From Acidovorax sp. Leaf160 (GTDB taxonomy: Bacteria > Pseudomonadota > Gammaproteobacteria > Burkholderiales > Burkholderiaceae_C): DNA of 64,000 nucleotides. This document shows positions 37,248 to 46,575 of this stretch, piece by piece (the stretch's first letter is position 1; each line of letters opens with the position of its first letter). The stretch lies in NCBI RefSeq assembly GCF_001424265.1, contig NZ_LMOV01000012.1:599780-663779 (forward strand). Reading direction: 5' to 3'. Below the pieces are notes generated by a model. That model had not been told where the DNA came from and searched no databases. It was given only the letters and a program-made list of their open reading frames with translations. Position numbers and translations under genes: made by a program.

Positions 37248-38177
37248 TCAGGCAGCAGCGGGCTTGTCTTCCACGCCCTCCTGCAGGAAGGGCAGCACGG
37301 CGGCCAACAGGGCTTCGGGCGCCTCCTCGGCCACGTAATGGCCGCAGGGCAGCGCCATGCCACGCAAGTCGTTCGCCACGCGGCGCCATTCGCCCAGGGC
37401 GTCGAAGCAGCGCTCGATCACGCCGTCGCGCCCCCAGAGCACCATCAGCGGCATGTCCAGCCGGCGGCCCGCATCGCGGTCGGCACGGTCGTGTTCCAGG
37501 TCGATGCCGGCGGCGGCGCGGTAGTCCTCGCACAGGCCGTGGGCGGCACCGGGCAGCGACAGGCAGCGCACGTATTCGGCCATGGCCCGAGGGTCGAACG
37601 GCGCCAGCCCCGCGCTGCGTCCGCCCATCACGTCGCGCAGATAGGCGGCCGGGTCGGCTTCGAGCAGCCGCTCGGGCAGCGGCTGGCGCTGGATCAGGAA
37701 GAACCAGTGCCAGTAGGCGCGGGCGAAGCGCTCGTCGGTCTGCTCGTACATGGCAAGCGTGGGCGCGATGTCCAGCAGCGCCAGGCGGCGCACTGCCTGC
37801 GGATGGTCGGCCGCCAGGCGGTGGGCCACGCGGGCGCCCCGGTCGTGCGCCAGCACGCTGAAGCGCTCGTGGCCCAGCGCGCGCATCACGGCCAGCATGT
37901 CGGCGGCCATGGTGCGCTTGCTGTAGTTGGCGTGGTCGGCCTCGCCTGGGGGCTTGGAGGAATCGCCATAGCCGCGCAGGTCGGCCAGCACCAGCGTGAA
38001 GTGGCGCGCCAGCGTGGGCGCCACCTTGTGCCAGATGGCGTGCGTCTGCGGGTGGCCGTGCAGCACCAGCAGGGCCGGACCGCTGCCGCCTACGATGGCA
38101 TGGATCTGAACGCCAGGGGCGACCGTGAGGTCGTGCGCGGCAAAGCCGGGGAACAGGGCATCTTTCTCGGAAGGCAT
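37248..38177 (-). CDS. Haloacetate/fluoroacetate dehalogenase-like alpha/beta hydrolase
   Basis: Alpha/beta hydrolase of 309 residues that retains the residues defining fluoroacetate dehalogenase: nucleophile D112 followed by R113 and R116 (HDRGARV), acid D136 (LLDIAP), halide-pocket H157 and W158 (YWHWFF), Y219 and catalytic H280 (CGHYVAEEAP). These correspond to D110, R111, R114, D134, H155, W156, Y219 and H280 of Rhodopseudomonas RPA1163. The predicted reaction is hydrolytic release of halide from haloacetates to give glycolate. ATG 38177 has AAGGAG upstream. It stands alone, divergent from the FlxA-like gene; no haloacid permease is adjacent. Confidence 0.9.
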   Translation of the reverse strand: MPSEKDALFPGFAAHDLTVAPGVQIHAIVGGSGPALLVLHGHPQTHAIWHKVAPTLARHFTLVLADLRGYGDSSKPPGEADHANYSKRTMAADMLAVMRALGHERFSVLAHDRGARVAHRLAADHPQAVRRLALLDIAPTLAMYEQTDERFARAYWHWFFLIQRQPLPERLLEADPAAYLRDVMGGRSAGLAPFDPRAMAEYVRCLSLPGAAHGLCEDYRAAAGIDLEHDRADRDAGRRLDMPLMVLWGRDGVIERCFDALGEWRRVANDLRGMALPCGHYVAEEAPEALLAAVLPFLQEGVEDKPAAA

Positions 38178-38280
38178 GGGGCTCCTTGGGGGACTATTCG
38201 GGCAGGCGATGGCGGATCTTGCCAGCTGGCGGCATGGGGTACAGGACTCAATTCGGACTTCAGTCGCCAGGGCGGAGGCC

Positions 38281-38286
38281 GATAAT
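38281..38286 (+). promoter_or_regulatory. Candidate -10 six bases before the FlxA-like ATG
   Basis: GATAAT then six bases (GCCGGC) then ATG 38293. No Shine-Dalgarno is possible in that space, so the message may be leaderless. A poor -35 (TTCAGT, 38259-38264) lies 16 bases upstream. Confidence 0.4.
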
Positions 38287-38292
38287 GCCGGC

Positions 38293-38673
38293 ATGCAAAT
38301 ATCCCGCACTTCCTCCACCGCGGCCGTCGCGCCGGCGTCCCAGGGCGGAGCCTCCGGCGGCTCCAGCGACACGGCCGCACTGCAAAAACAGCTGCGCGAC
38401 CTGACGGAAGAGCTCAAGCAGACCAGCAGCGACACCGCCATGGAGGCCAAGGCCCGCGAGCAGAAGACGCGCCTGCTGCAGGCGCAGATCCAGGCGGTGC
38501 AGGCGCAGATCGCGGCCGTGCAGCGCCAGCAGCAACAGGAACAGATCGAACGCCAGGCACAGAACGCCGGTGCCAGCGACACGGGTGCCGCAGCGGGCAG
38601 GGATGGCCTGGCCGCCAGCCCCAAGGCCGCAGCCGCCCAGGGCCTGGGCGCCAACGTCGATACCTACGCCTGA
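38293..38673 (+). CDS. FlxA-like coiled-coil protein
   Basis: 126-residue soluble protein without signal peptide. A serine/glycine/alanine-rich N-terminus (about 1-30) leads to a long amphipathic helix, LQKQLRDLTEELKQTSSDTAMEAKAREQ and QAQIQAVQAQIAAVQRQQQQEQ, predicted as coiled coil, then a low-complexity tail. It resembles FlxA-like proteins, a family named after a flagellar-regulon gene of unknown role. No flagellar gene is nearby, so function is open. Confidence 0.78.
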   Translation: MQISRTSSTAAVAPASQGGASGGSSDTAALQKQLRDLTEELKQTSSDTAMEAKAREQKTRLLQAQIQAVQAQIAAVQRQQQQEQIERQAQNAGASDTGAAAGRDGLAASPKAAAAQGLGANVDTYA

Positions 38674-38680
38674 GCCTTTT

Positions 38681-40348
38681 TCAGGCGGGCGCTGGCGCCG
38701 GCTCCAGCGCTGCCGCGGTGACGAGCTTGCGCGTGTAGGGGTGCTGCGGTGCATCCAGCACCTGCGCGACGGGGCCGGCTTCCAGCACCCGGCCTTCCTG
38801 CATCACCATCACCTCATGCGCCATGGCGCGGATCACGGCCACGTCGTGCGTGATGAGCAGGTAGGAAAGCCCCCGCTCCTTCTGCAGCCGCTGCAGCAGC
38901 GCCAGCACCTGCTGCTGGATGGTGACGTCGAGCGCGCTGGTGGGCTCGTCCAGCACCAGCAGCTGCGGCTGCACGATGAGCGCGCGGGCGATGGCCAGGC
39001 GCTGGCGCTGGCCGCCGGAGAACTCATGCGGATAGCGCGCCGGCAGTCCGGGGAACTGCGCCTCGCTCAGTCCCACGTCGGCCAGTGCGGCCTGCACGCG
39101 GGCGCGGCGCACGGGCAGCGGCAGTCCGGGTTCGTGCACCTGCAGCCCTTCGCCCACGATCTCCTCCACCGTGAGGCGCGGCGAGAGCGAAGAAAACGGG
39201 TCTTGGAACACCACCTGCAGGCGGCGGCGCAGCGCCTGGTTGGCCGGCGTGTTGCGCTGCGCGGGCAGCTGCCAGCCTTGGCCCCCGATAGTCAGGTGCC
39301 CCTGGTGCGGCAAGAGGCCCAGCAGGGCCTGCGCCAGCGTGGACTTGCCCGAGCCCGATTCGCCCACCACGCCCAGGGTGCGCCCGGGGGCGAGGCTGAA
39401 ATCGGCGCCCTCGACGGCCACGAACTCGCCGCGCCGGAACCAGCCGCGCAAGCCGGGCAGCGGCGTGGCGTAGGCCACGCGCAGGGCCTGCGCCTCGGCA
39501 GCGGGTACCGCGTCCGCAGGCACGGGGGATTCGTCCACGTCGCGCACCGGCACGCTGCCGATCAGGCGCTGGGTGTAGGGGTGGCGCGGCGCGGAGAACA
39601 CCTCGGCCACGGCGCCCTCCTCCACCAGCACGCCCTGCTCCATCACGGCCACTCGGTCGGCGAACCGGCGCACGAGGTTCAGGTCGTGCGTGATCAGCAG
39701 CACCGCCATGCCGGTCTGCCGCTGCAGGTCGGACAGCAGATCGAGGATCTGGCCGCGCAGCGTCACGTCCAGCGCCGTGGTGGGCTCGTCGGCCAGCAAG
39801 AGGCGCGGCCGGCTGGCCAGCGCCATGGCGATCATGGCGCGCTGGCGCTGCCCGCCCGAGAGCTGGTGCGGAAAGGAACGCGCGCGCCGCGCCGGGTCGG
39901 GAATGCCGGTGCTCGCGATCAGCTCGATCGCTGCCTGCGCCGCTTGGGCACGGGTCAGCGCCTGTTTCAGCTCCAAGACCTCGGCCACCTGGTCGCCCAC
40001 GGCCATGAGCGGGTTCAGCGCCGTCATGGGCTCCTGGAACACCATGGCGATGTCGCCGCCACGGACGCCCCGCAGTTCGCGCTCCGTCAGTGCCAGCAGG
40101 TCGCGCCCGCCCATGAAGGCTTGGCCGCTGACCTCGGCCTCGCCCGCCAGCCGCAGCAGCGACAGCGCGGTGATGGTCTTGCCCGAGCCCGATTCGCCCA
40201 CCAGCGCCAGCTTTTCGCCGGCGTCGATGTGGAAGCTCACGCCATGCACGACCTCCTTGGGGCCGAAGCGCACGCGCAGGTCCTGCACGCGCAGCAGGGG
40301 TTCCGCGTGGGCGCTGGCTGCAAATGACGGCATGTTCGGGTCGCTCAT
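38681..40348 (-). CDS. yejF: ABC transporter ATP-binding protein, dual-domain (YejF-like)
   Basis: 555 residues with two complete ABC ATPase domains, as in YejF, which energises peptide (microcin C-type) uptake. Domain 1 has Walker A VGESGSGKTITALSL, signature LSGGQRQRAMIAMAL and Walker B LLLADEPTTALD; domain 2 has VGESGSGKSTLAQALL, FSGGQRQRLAIARAL and LLVLDEPTSALD. Both carry the dipeptide/oligopeptide C-terminal extension (HPYTQRLIGS, HPYTRKLV). The ATG (40348) overlaps the yejE stop as ATGA. A short gap separates its stop from the convergent FlxA-like gene. Confidence 0.94.
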   Translation of the reverse strand: MSDPNMPSFAASAHAEPLLRVQDLRVRFGPKEVVHGVSFHIDAGEKLALVGESGSGKTITALSLLRLAGEAEVSGQAFMGGRDLLALTERELRGVRGGDIAMVFQEPMTALNPLMAVGDQVAEVLELKQALTRAQAAQAAIELIASTGIPDPARRARSFPHQLSGGQRQRAMIAMALASRPRLLLADEPTTALDVTLRGQILDLLSDLQRQTGMAVLLITHDLNLVRRFADRVAVMEQGVLVEEGAVAEVFSAPRHPYTQRLIGSVPVRDVDESPVPADAVPAAEAQALRVAYATPLPGLRGWFRRGEFVAVEGADFSLAPGRTLGVVGESGSGKSTLAQALLGLLPHQGHLTIGGQGWQLPAQRNTPANQALRRRLQVVFQDPFSSLSPRLTVEEIVGEGLQVHEPGLPLPVRRARVQAALADVGLSEAQFPGLPARYPHEFSGGQRQRLAIARALIVQPQLLVLDEPTSALDVTIQQQVLALLQRLQKERGLSYLLITHDVAVIRAMAHEVMVMQEGRVLEAGPVAQVLDAPQHPYTRKLVTAAALEPAPAPA

Positions 40349-41436
40349 CGGTCGGCCTTGCGGGGGTCGAGGGCATCGCGCAGCGCATCGCCCATGAAGG
40401 TGAGCAGCAGCAGCGTGCCGACCAGCACGCCGAAGGTGCTGAGCGATATCCACCACGCGTCGATGTTGTTCTTGCCCTGGCTCAGCAGCTCGCCCAGGCT
40501 GGGCGTGCCCGCTGGAACGCCCAGGCCCAGGAAGTCGAGCGAGGTGAGCGACAGGATGGCCGCGCTCATGCGAAACGGCAGGAAGGTAACCACCGGCGTC
40601 AGGCTGTTGGGCAGGATGTGCCGCCAGATGATCTGCCGGTTGGGCACGCCCAGCGCGCGGGCGGCCTTGACGTAGTCGAGCTGGCGGTTGCGCAGGAATT
40701 CGGCCCGCACGTAGTCCGACAGGCCCATCCAGCCGAAGAGGCTCAGCAGGATGAGCAGCAGCGACAGGCTGGGCGAGAACAGCGCGCTGAAGATGATGAG
40801 CAGGTAGAGCTCGGGCATCGAGCCCCAGATCTCGATGAAGCGCTGGAAGGCCAGGTCGGTCCTGCCGCCGAAGAAGCCCTGGATGGCGCCCGTGAGCAGC
40901 CCGAGCAACGTGCCGGTGAAGGTCAGCGCCAGGCCGAACAGCACGCTCACGCGAAAGCCGTAGAGCAGCTGCGCCACCATGTCGCGGCCCCGGTCGTCGG
41001 TGCCCAGCCAGTTCTCGGCCGTGGGGGCGGAGGGGTTGGGCGACTTGGCGAAGTAGTTGACGGTGTTCGGGCCGTAGGGGTTCAGGGTGTAGAGCGCCCA
41101 GTTGCCGCCGGCCCGCAACCGGTCCCGGATGAACGGGTCGAGGTAGTCGGTCGGCGTGTCGAAATCGCCGCCGAAGGTCGTTTCCGGATAGGTCTTGAAC
41201 AGCGGAAAGTAGGTCTGCCCCTCGTAGCGCACGATGAGCGGCCGGTCGTTGCTGACCAGTTCAGCACCCAGGCTGATGGCGACCAGCACGCAGAAAACGA
41301 TGAGGCTCCAGAAGCCCAGCCGGTTGCGCTTGAAGCGCAGCCAGGCGCGCCGCGAGGGCGACAGCGAGGGTGCGGGCGCTGGCGCTGCGAGGGACGCGGC
41401 GGGGACGGGGGACGGCGGCGGCATCGTCGCGTTCAT
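40345..41436 (-). CDS. yejE: Peptide ABC transporter permease YejE
   Basis: Inner-membrane permease of 363 residues. After a proline/alanine-rich N-terminus comes TM1 (LIVFCVLVAISLGAELVSND), the YejE-specific periplasmic loop with GQTYFPLFKTYPETTFGGDF, and the BPD_transp_1 core from WLGTDDRGRDMVAQLLYGFRVS. The EAA loop reads YVKAARALGVPNRQIIWRHILPNSL. It begins 10 bases after the yejB stop and overlaps yejF by four bases. Confidence 0.95.
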   Translation of the reverse strand: MNATMPPPSPVPAASLAAPAPAPSLSPSRRAWLRFKRNRLGFWSLIVFCVLVAISLGAELVSNDRPLIVRYEGQTYFPLFKTYPETTFGGDFDTPTDYLDPFIRDRLRAGGNWALYTLNPYGPNTVNYFAKSPNPSAPTAENWLGTDDRGRDMVAQLLYGFRVSVLFGLALTFTGTLLGLLTGAIQGFFGGRTDLAFQRFIEIWGSMPELYLLIIFSALFSPSLSLLLILLSLFGWMGLSDYVRAEFLRNRQLDYVKAARALGVPNRQIIWRHILPNSLTPVVTFLPFRMSAAILSLTSLDFLGLGVPAGTPSLGELLSQGKNNIDAWWISLSTFGVLVGTLLLLTFMGDALRDALDPRKADR

Positions 41437-41445
41437 GGGGTCGGG

Positions 41446-42480
41446 TCAGTCGAACTTCACGCGCGGGTCCACCCACACGTAGCACAGGTCGCTGATGAGC
41501 TTGGTGACCAGCCCGATCAGCGTGAAGAGGTAGAGCGTGCCCAGCACCACGGGGTAGTCGCGGCGGATCACGCTCTCATAGCTGAGCAGGCCCAGGCCGT
41601 CGAGCGAGAACAGCGTCTCGATCAGCAGCGAGCCGGTGAAGAACGCGCCGATGAAGGCGGCCGGAAACCCGGTGACGATGGGGATCAGCGCGTTGCGAAA
41701 GACGTGCTTCCACAGCACCTGCCGTTCCGACAGGCCCTTGGCCTGCGCCGTCAGCACGTATTGCTTGCGGATCTCTTCCAGGAAGGCGTTCTTGGTCAGC
41801 ATGGCCGTCACGGCGAAGCTGCCCGCCACCATGGCCGTCACCGGCAGCGTGATGTGCCAGAGGTAGTCGGCGATGCGCGCCCCCCAGCTCAGCTGGTCCC
41901 AATTGGACGAGACCAGCCCGCGCAGCGGAAACCACTGCAGCTGCCCGCCGAAGATGACAAGCAGCGCCACACCCAGCACGAACCCGGGAATGGCGTAGCC
42001 CACCAGAATGATGAGCGTGGTCACCAGATCGAAGCGCGAACCCGCCCGCACCGCCTTGGCCACGCCCAGCGGCACGGCCACCAGATAGCTGATGAAGAAC
42101 GTCCAGAGGCCCAGGCTGATGGACACGGGCAGCTTTTCCTTCACCAGCTCCCACACGCTCTTGTTCTGGAAGAAGCTGCGGCCCAGATCGAAGCGGGCGA
42201 ACTGGCCCAGCATCTGCCAGAACCGCTCGGGCGCAGGCTTGTCGAAACCGTAGAGCGCCTTGATCTGCTCCAGCCGCTTCGGGTCCACTCCCTGGTCGCC
42301 CCGGTAGCTCATGCCGCCCGACTCCAGCCCGCCGCCCTTGCCTGCGGCCGTGCGCGCTTCGGCCAGGTATTGCTCCACCGGGCCGCCGGGCACGAACTGG
42401 ATCACCACGAAGGTCAGCAGCAGCACGCCCAGCAGGGTGGGCAGCATCAACAGAATGCGTTTGGCGATGTAGGCAAGCAT
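41446..42480 (-). CDS. yejB: Peptide ABC transporter permease YejB
   Basis: 344-residue permease beginning with the typical AYIAKRILLMLPTLLGVLLLTF. The yej-type N-terminal insert with GGMSYRGDQGVDPKRLEQIKALYGFDKP is present, followed by the BPD_transp_1 core and EAA loop YVLTAQAKGLSERQVLWKHVFRNALIP. ATG 42480 follows the yejA stop by one base, so the genes are coupled. It forms a heterodimer with YejE. Confidence 0.95.
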   Translation of the reverse strand: MLAYIAKRILLMLPTLLGVLLLTFVVIQFVPGGPVEQYLAEARTAAGKGGGLESGGMSYRGDQGVDPKRLEQIKALYGFDKPAPERFWQMLGQFARFDLGRSFFQNKSVWELVKEKLPVSISLGLWTFFISYLVAVPLGVAKAVRAGSRFDLVTTLIILVGYAIPGFVLGVALLVIFGGQLQWFPLRGLVSSNWDQLSWGARIADYLWHITLPVTAMVAGSFAVTAMLTKNAFLEEIRKQYVLTAQAKGLSERQVLWKHVFRNALIPIVTGFPAAFIGAFFTGSLLIETLFSLDGLGLLSYESVIRRDYPVVLGTLYLFTLIGLVTKLISDLCYVWVDPRVKFD

Positions 42481-42481
42481 G

Positions 42482-44299
42482 TCAAGGCTTCCGGCTCCAC
42501 CAAGTGGACATGGCCCACTCCTCGGCCTTGGCGTAAGGGGGCATCGGCTCGCGGTAGTCCAGCCGCTGCTGGTTGTAGACCGCGCGGTGCGACGACAGGA
42601 ACCACTGCGGGATCAGGTAGTGGCTGTGCATGATGACCCGGTCGAGCGCACGGCATGCGGGCACCAGCTCGTCCTTCGACCGGGCGCGGGTCAGGGCCTT
42701 GACGAGCGCATCCACCGCCGGGCTCTTCACGCCCGCATGGTTGCTGCCGCCTTCCACATCGGCCCGCTGGCTGCCGAACAGCTCCTGCATTTCCTGGCCG
42801 GGGTTGTAGGTGCCGGAATAGTTCAGCGTGATGATGTCGAAATCGAACTTGTCCATGCGTTGCAGGTAGAGCGCGAAGTCCACCGATGAAAAGCGCAGCG
42901 TGATGCCCAGCTTCTCCAGATTGCGGATCCAGGGCGTGACGGTGCGCGCGCCGGCTTCCTTGCTGTCCACGTATTCGAGCACCATGGGCTCGCCCTGGGC
43001 ATTGCGCAAGGCACCGTCGCGGTAGGTCCAGCCGGCGTCGGCCAGCAGTTGGCGGGCTCGGCGCAGATTGTCCCGCAGCGAATGTCCTTCGCCTTCGGTG
43101 GCGGGCGGCTGGTACATGGGGCCGAACACGGTGTCGGGTACCTTGCCGCGCCAGGGCTCCAGCAGCGCCAGTTCTTCGGGGCCGGGCGTGCCCTGCGCCT
43201 GGCAGTCGGTGTTGCCGAAGAGGTCGGTCACGCGCGGGTAGCCGCCGTAGAACATCTGGCGGTTCATCCAGTCGTAGTCGATCGCCAGGCCCAGCGCCTC
43301 GCGCACGCGCACATCCTTGAGCAGCGGCCGGCGCGTGTTCAGCACGTAGCTTTGAAACCCCGCCGGCAGCTGGTGCTTGAATTCCTTCTTGACCAGCACG
43401 CCCTGCCGGAACAGCTTGCCGTCGATGCGGCGCGCCCAGTCGCCGGCCGAATACACGGTCATGAAATCGAACTCGCCCGCCTTCATGGCCTCCAGCCGGG
43501 CGGTGTTGTCGCGGTAGATCTTCACGGTGATGCGGTCGAAGTTGTATTCGCCCCGGCTCACGTTCAGATTGCGCGCCCAGTAGTTGGGGTCGCGCTGGTA
43601 GGTGATGTCGCGCCCGAAATCGACCGGCCCGATGCGGTAGGGTCCGCTGCCGATGGGCGTGTCGGTCACGATCTCGTCGAAGCGCTTCGTCTTGCCATCC
43701 GCCTGCCGCCCCCAGGCCCGGCTGAAGATGGGCAGGCTCCCCACGGTGAGCGGCAGCTCGCGGTTGGACTGCTTGAAGCGAAAGCGCACCGTGCGGCGAT
43801 CCAGCACGTCCACCCCCTCCACGTCCTGCAGCAGCGTGGCGTAGCCCGGCGAGGCGTGAGGGCCGGTGAGCGCGTCGTAGGTGTGCTTCACGTCCGCCGC
43901 CTCCACCGGGCTGCCGTCGTGGAAGCGCGCCTCGCTGCGCAGGCGGAAGGTGGCGCTGCGGTGGTCGGGCGGCACCTCGACGTCTTCGGCCAGCAGGCCG
44001 TAGCCGGAAGCCGTTTCGTCCATCGACCCCGTCAGCAGGGTGTCGAACAACAAGGAGGAGAGATACGCCGGCGGCGAGCCCTTGATGGTGAACGGGTTGT
44101 ACTTGTCGAAGGTGGAGTAGCGCAGGTTGCTCACCAGCCTCAACTCGCCGCCCTTGGGGGCGTCGGGGTTCACATAGTCGAAGTGGGCGAAGCCCGCCGG
44201 GTACTTGAGATCGTCCCACAGAGCGTAGCCATGCGCGGCCCATGCCGGCAGGGCGCAGAGAGAGCTTCCGAAGAGCAGACAGATCGCCAGGAACCGCAT
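42482..44299 (-). CDS. yejA: Peptide ABC transporter substrate-binding protein YejA
   Basis: Periplasmic SBP_bac_5 receptor of 605 residues. A signal peptide ([20 protein letters not shown]) precedes [32 protein letters not shown], a YejA-type start, and the cluster C peptide-binding fold ([37 protein letters not shown]). Together with YejB, YejE and YejF it imports oligopeptides. ATG 44299 is the signal-peptide start; a frame to 44347 adds 16 residues and is rejected. A -10-like CAGAAT ends six bases before the ATG with no Shine-Dalgarno. Divergent from fabI. Confidence 0.94.
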   Translation of the reverse strand: MRFLAICLLFGSSLCALPAWAAHGYALWDDLKYPAGFAHFDYVNPDAPKGGELRLVSNLRYSTFDKYNPFTIKGSPPAYLSSLLFDTLLTGSMDETASGYGLLAEDVEVPPDHRSATFRLRSEARFHDGSPVEAADVKHTYDALTGPHASPGYATLLQDVEGVDVLDRRTVRFRFKQSNRELPLTVGSLPIFSRAWGRQADGKTKRFDEIVTDTPIGSGPYRIGPVDFGRDITYQRDPNYWARNLNVSRGEYNFDRITVKIYRDNTARLEAMKAGEFDFMTVYSAGDWARRIDGKLFRQGVLVKKEFKHQLPAGFQSYVLNTRRPLLKDVRVREALGLAIDYDWMNRQMFYGGYPRVTDLFGNTDCQAQGTPGPEELALLEPWRGKVPDTVFGPMYQPPATEGEGHSLRDNLRRARQLLADAGWTYRDGALRNAQGEPMVLEYVDSKEAGARTVTPWIRNLEKLGITLRFSSVDFALYLQRMDKFDFDIITLNYSGTYNPGQEMQELFGSQRADVEGGSNHAGVKSPAVDALVKALTRARSKDELVPACRALDRVIMHSHYLIPQWFLSSHRAVYNQQRLDYREPMPPYAKAEEWAMSTWWSRKP

Positions 44300-44305
44300 G
44301 CGACA

Positions 44306-44311
44306 ATTCTG
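44306..44311 (-). promoter_or_regulatory. Candidate -10 six bases before the yejA ATG
   Basis: CAGAAT on the minus strand, then TGTCGC, then ATG. This is the same six-base distance as at dnaE and the FlxA-like gene. Only four of six bases match the consensus and there is no good -35. Confidence 0.3.
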
Positions 44312-44406
44312 CACCACGGCGGCGCCGGGCCAGCGCTGTCGGGACACATTTCCCGCCGGCGCGCCCGGCCACCCTTCCCTCGCATTTCCCTTGGAGAGAA
44401 TTACAA

Positions 44407-45204
44407 ATGGGTTTTCTGACCGGCAAGAAGCTGCTCATCACGGGCGTTTTGTCCAACCGTTCCATCGCCTACGGCATCGCCAAGGCCTGCCATGCGCAGG
44501 GCGCCGAGCTGGCCTTCAGCTACGTGGGCGAGCGCTTCAAGGACCGCATCACCGACTTCGCGGCCGAGTTCGATTCCCAGCTGATCTTCGACTGCGACGT
44601 GGGCAGCGACGAGCAGATCGAGCGCATGTTCGCCGACCTGTCCCAGACCTGGCCGAAGTTCGACGGTTTCGTGCACAGCATCGGCTTCGCGCCGCGTGAG
44701 GCCATCGCAGGCGACTTCCTCGAAGGCCTGTCGCGCGAATCGTTCCGCATCGCGCACGACATCAGCGCCTACAGCTTCCCCGCGATGGCCAAGGCCGCCC
44801 TGCCCTACCTGAACGAGAAGGCCGCCGTGCTGACGCTGAGCTACCTGGGCGCGCTGCGTGCGGTGCCCAACTACAACACCATGGGCCTGGCCAAGGCCAG
44901 CCTGGAAGCCAGCGTGCGGTATCTGGCCGAATCGCTGGGCCCCAAGGGCATGCGCGCCAACGGCATCAGCGCCGGCCCGATCAAGACGCTGGCTGCCAGC
45001 GGCATCAAGGATTTCGGCAAGCTGCTGGGTACCGTGGCAGACGCTTCCCCCCTGCGCCGCAACGTCACCATCGACGACGTGGGCAATGCCGCCGCCTTCC
45101 TGCTGTCGGACCTGGCGAGCGGCGTGACCGCCGAGATCATGTATGTCGACGGCGGCTTCAGCCAGACCGGCGGCATCAGCCGGGACAGCGCCAACCTGGC
45201 CTGA
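44407..45204 (+). CDS. fabI: Enoyl-[acyl-carrier-protein] reductase (NADH) FabI
   Basis: Last reductive step of fatty acid elongation. The 265-residue short-chain dehydrogenase starts [26 protein letters not shown], the FabI nucleotide-binding signature, and has the catalytic Tyr-X6-Lys in [33 protein letters not shown] and [15 protein letters not shown] are also FabI-specific. ATG 44407 is preceded by GGAGAGAA. The family is the target of triclosan-type inhibitors. A 6-bp stem (CAGGCG-TCAG-CGCCTG, 45219-45234) lies just after the stop, without a T run. Confidence 0.97.
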   Translation: MGFLTGKKLLITGVLSNRSIAYGIAKACHAQGAELAFSYVGERFKDRITDFAAEFDSQLIFDCDVGSDEQIERMFADLSQTWPKFDGFVHSIGFAPREAIAGDFLEGLSRESFRIAHDISAYSFPAMAKAALPYLNEKAAVLTLSYLGALRAVPNYNTMGLAKASLEASVRYLAESLGPKGMRANGISAGPIKTLAASGIKDFGKLLGTVADASPLRRNVTIDDVGNAAAFLLSDLASGVTAEIMYVDGGFSQTGGISRDSANLA

Positions 45205-45446
45205 CTGCCGGGTGGGCACAGGCGTCAGCGCCTGGCTTCACTCGCATGGAGGCTCTGGGCGGGCGGTGGCCAGCTCACCCAGGCGCAGGCCCCGTGCGCC
45301 GGCAACGGCCGCGCCACGCCACAGGGCGCCGGCTGGCGCTCCATCGTTTTCATGGCCTGGGCACGGCGGCCGTTCGACGAGCGGTGGCAGGCGCTGCCGC
45401 ACCCCAGACGGCAGCCGTCCGGCCCGCAGCCCGCTAGCGGTGCGGC

Positions 45447-46391
45447 TCACCGCGCGGCTTCGGTGCCCAGTTCCGCAGCGCTGCCCGCGTCGCTGCCTCC
45501 GCGCGACACCGCCTGCGAGACATGGCCGCCCGCCGGCACGTCGTGCGTCAGCCAGACGTTGCCGCCGATCACGGCCCCGCGGCCCAGCGTGACGCGGCCC
45601 AGCACCGTGGCGCCGGCATAGATCACCACATCGTCTTCCACCACCGGGTGGCGCGGCAGTCCCTTCTGCAGATGGCCTTCGGCATCGGTCGGAAAGCGCT
45701 TGGCGCCGAGCGTGACGGCCTGGTAGACGCGCACCCGCTCCCCGATCACCGCCGTCTCGCCGATGACGACGCCCGTGCCGTGGTCGATGAAGAAGCCGGC
45801 GCCGATCCGCGCGCCCGGATGGATGTCGATGCCGGTCTGGCCATGGGCCAGCTCGGCCGCGATGCGGGCCAGCAGCGGCAGGCCCAGCCCGTAGAGCTGG
45901 TGCGCGATGCGGTGGTGGATCATGGCGAGCACGCCCGGGTAGCACAGCAGTACCTCGTCCACGCTGCGGGCGGCCGGGTCGCCCCGGTACGCGGCGAGCA
46001 CGTCGCTGTCGAGCAGGCGGCGGATCTCGGGCAGCGACCGGGCGAACGCCTGGATCGCCTGCTGTGCCTGAGCCGGAATGTCCACGTCGGTCGGCAGGTG
46101 GAGCTGGCGCGCGCTGGTGCGCAGCTCCAGCTGCGCCTGGGCCATCAACGTGTGCAGCGCCAGATCGAGCGTGTGGCCGACGTAGAGGTCTTCGCTTTCC
46201 TGGCGCAGATCGTGCGGGCCCAGCCGCATCGGAAAGAGCGCGCCCTTGAGCTGCTCCAGCGCCTCGGCCACCGCGTCGCGCGACGGCAGCTCGCGGCCCC
46301 CCGGCTCCTGCGAGCGGTTCTGCGACTCGCGCCATTCGCGGCGTACCGCGTGCAGCGACTGCACCAGCTGATCGATCTCGAAATGGGCCAT
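45447..46391 (-). CDS. cysE: Serine O-acetyltransferase (EpsC/CysE type)
   Basis: Makes O-acetylserine for cysteine synthesis. 314 residues: a helical N-terminal half (about 1-170), then a left-handed beta-helix hexapeptide domain, GIDIHPGARIGAGFFIDHGTGVVIGETAVIGERVRVYQAVTLGAK, containing the catalytic His in IDHGTG. The chain is longer than E. coli CysE and resembles the EpsC-type enzymes of beta-proteobacteria. ATG 46391 (MAHFEIDQL) is chosen; a frame extending to 46481 runs into a CAAA repeat and is unlikely. The downstream gap to fabI (242 bases) holds only GC-rich DNA with no convincing gene. Confidence 0.93.
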   Translation of the reverse strand: MAHFEIDQLVQSLHAVRREWRESQNRSQEPGGRELPSRDAVAEALEQLKGALFPMRLGPHDLRQESEDLYVGHTLDLALHTLMAQAQLELRTSARQLHLPTDVDIPAQAQQAIQAFARSLPEIRRLLDSDVLAAYRGDPAARSVDEVLLCYPGVLAMIHHRIAHQLYGLGLPLLARIAAELAHGQTGIDIHPGARIGAGFFIDHGTGVVIGETAVIGERVRVYQAVTLGAKRFPTDAEGHLQKGLPRHPVVEDDVVIYAGATVLGRVTLGRGAVIGGNVWLTHDVPAGGHVSQAVSRGGSDAGSAAELGTEAAR

Positions 46392-46454
46392 GAAACGGTT
46401 CCTTGTGTCGGATGGCACGGTCTGGCGGCAACGCCTCTTGGCGGCCGTTGCCCG

Positions 46455-46484
46455 CAAACAAACAAACAAATACACAAACAAAAA
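46455..46484. repeat. CAAA tetranucleotide repeat in the cysE leader
   Basis: Four CAAA units in a row (46455-46470), then TACACAAACAAAAA. It forms the T-rich 3' part of the metQ terminator and lies about 64 bases upstream of the cysE ATG. Confidence 0.8.
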
Positions 46485-46507
46485 GGCCTGCGGTGGGCGC
46501 AGGCCTT
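46475..46507 (-). terminator. Intrinsic terminator after metQ
   Basis: On the minus strand AAGGCCTGCG (46507-46498) pairs with CGCAGGCCTT (46492-46483) with a five-base loop, then TTTGTTTGTG. It lies 69 bases past the metQ stop. Confidence 0.85.
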
Positions 46508-46575
46508 GTGGATGCTGCCGGGCTCGCAGCAGTATGCGCGCGCCGGGGTGGCCGATGGGTCAGCCAGGGTGCCGC

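Noticed and set aside
45219-45234. CAGGCG-TCAG-CGCCTG stem after fabI as a terminator
   Set aside because: The stem is only 6 bp and is not followed by a T run.
45238-45446. Extension or small gene on the minus strand after cysE
   Set aside because: The frame lacks a ribosome site and is composed of arginine/proline/alanine-rich shadow sequence.
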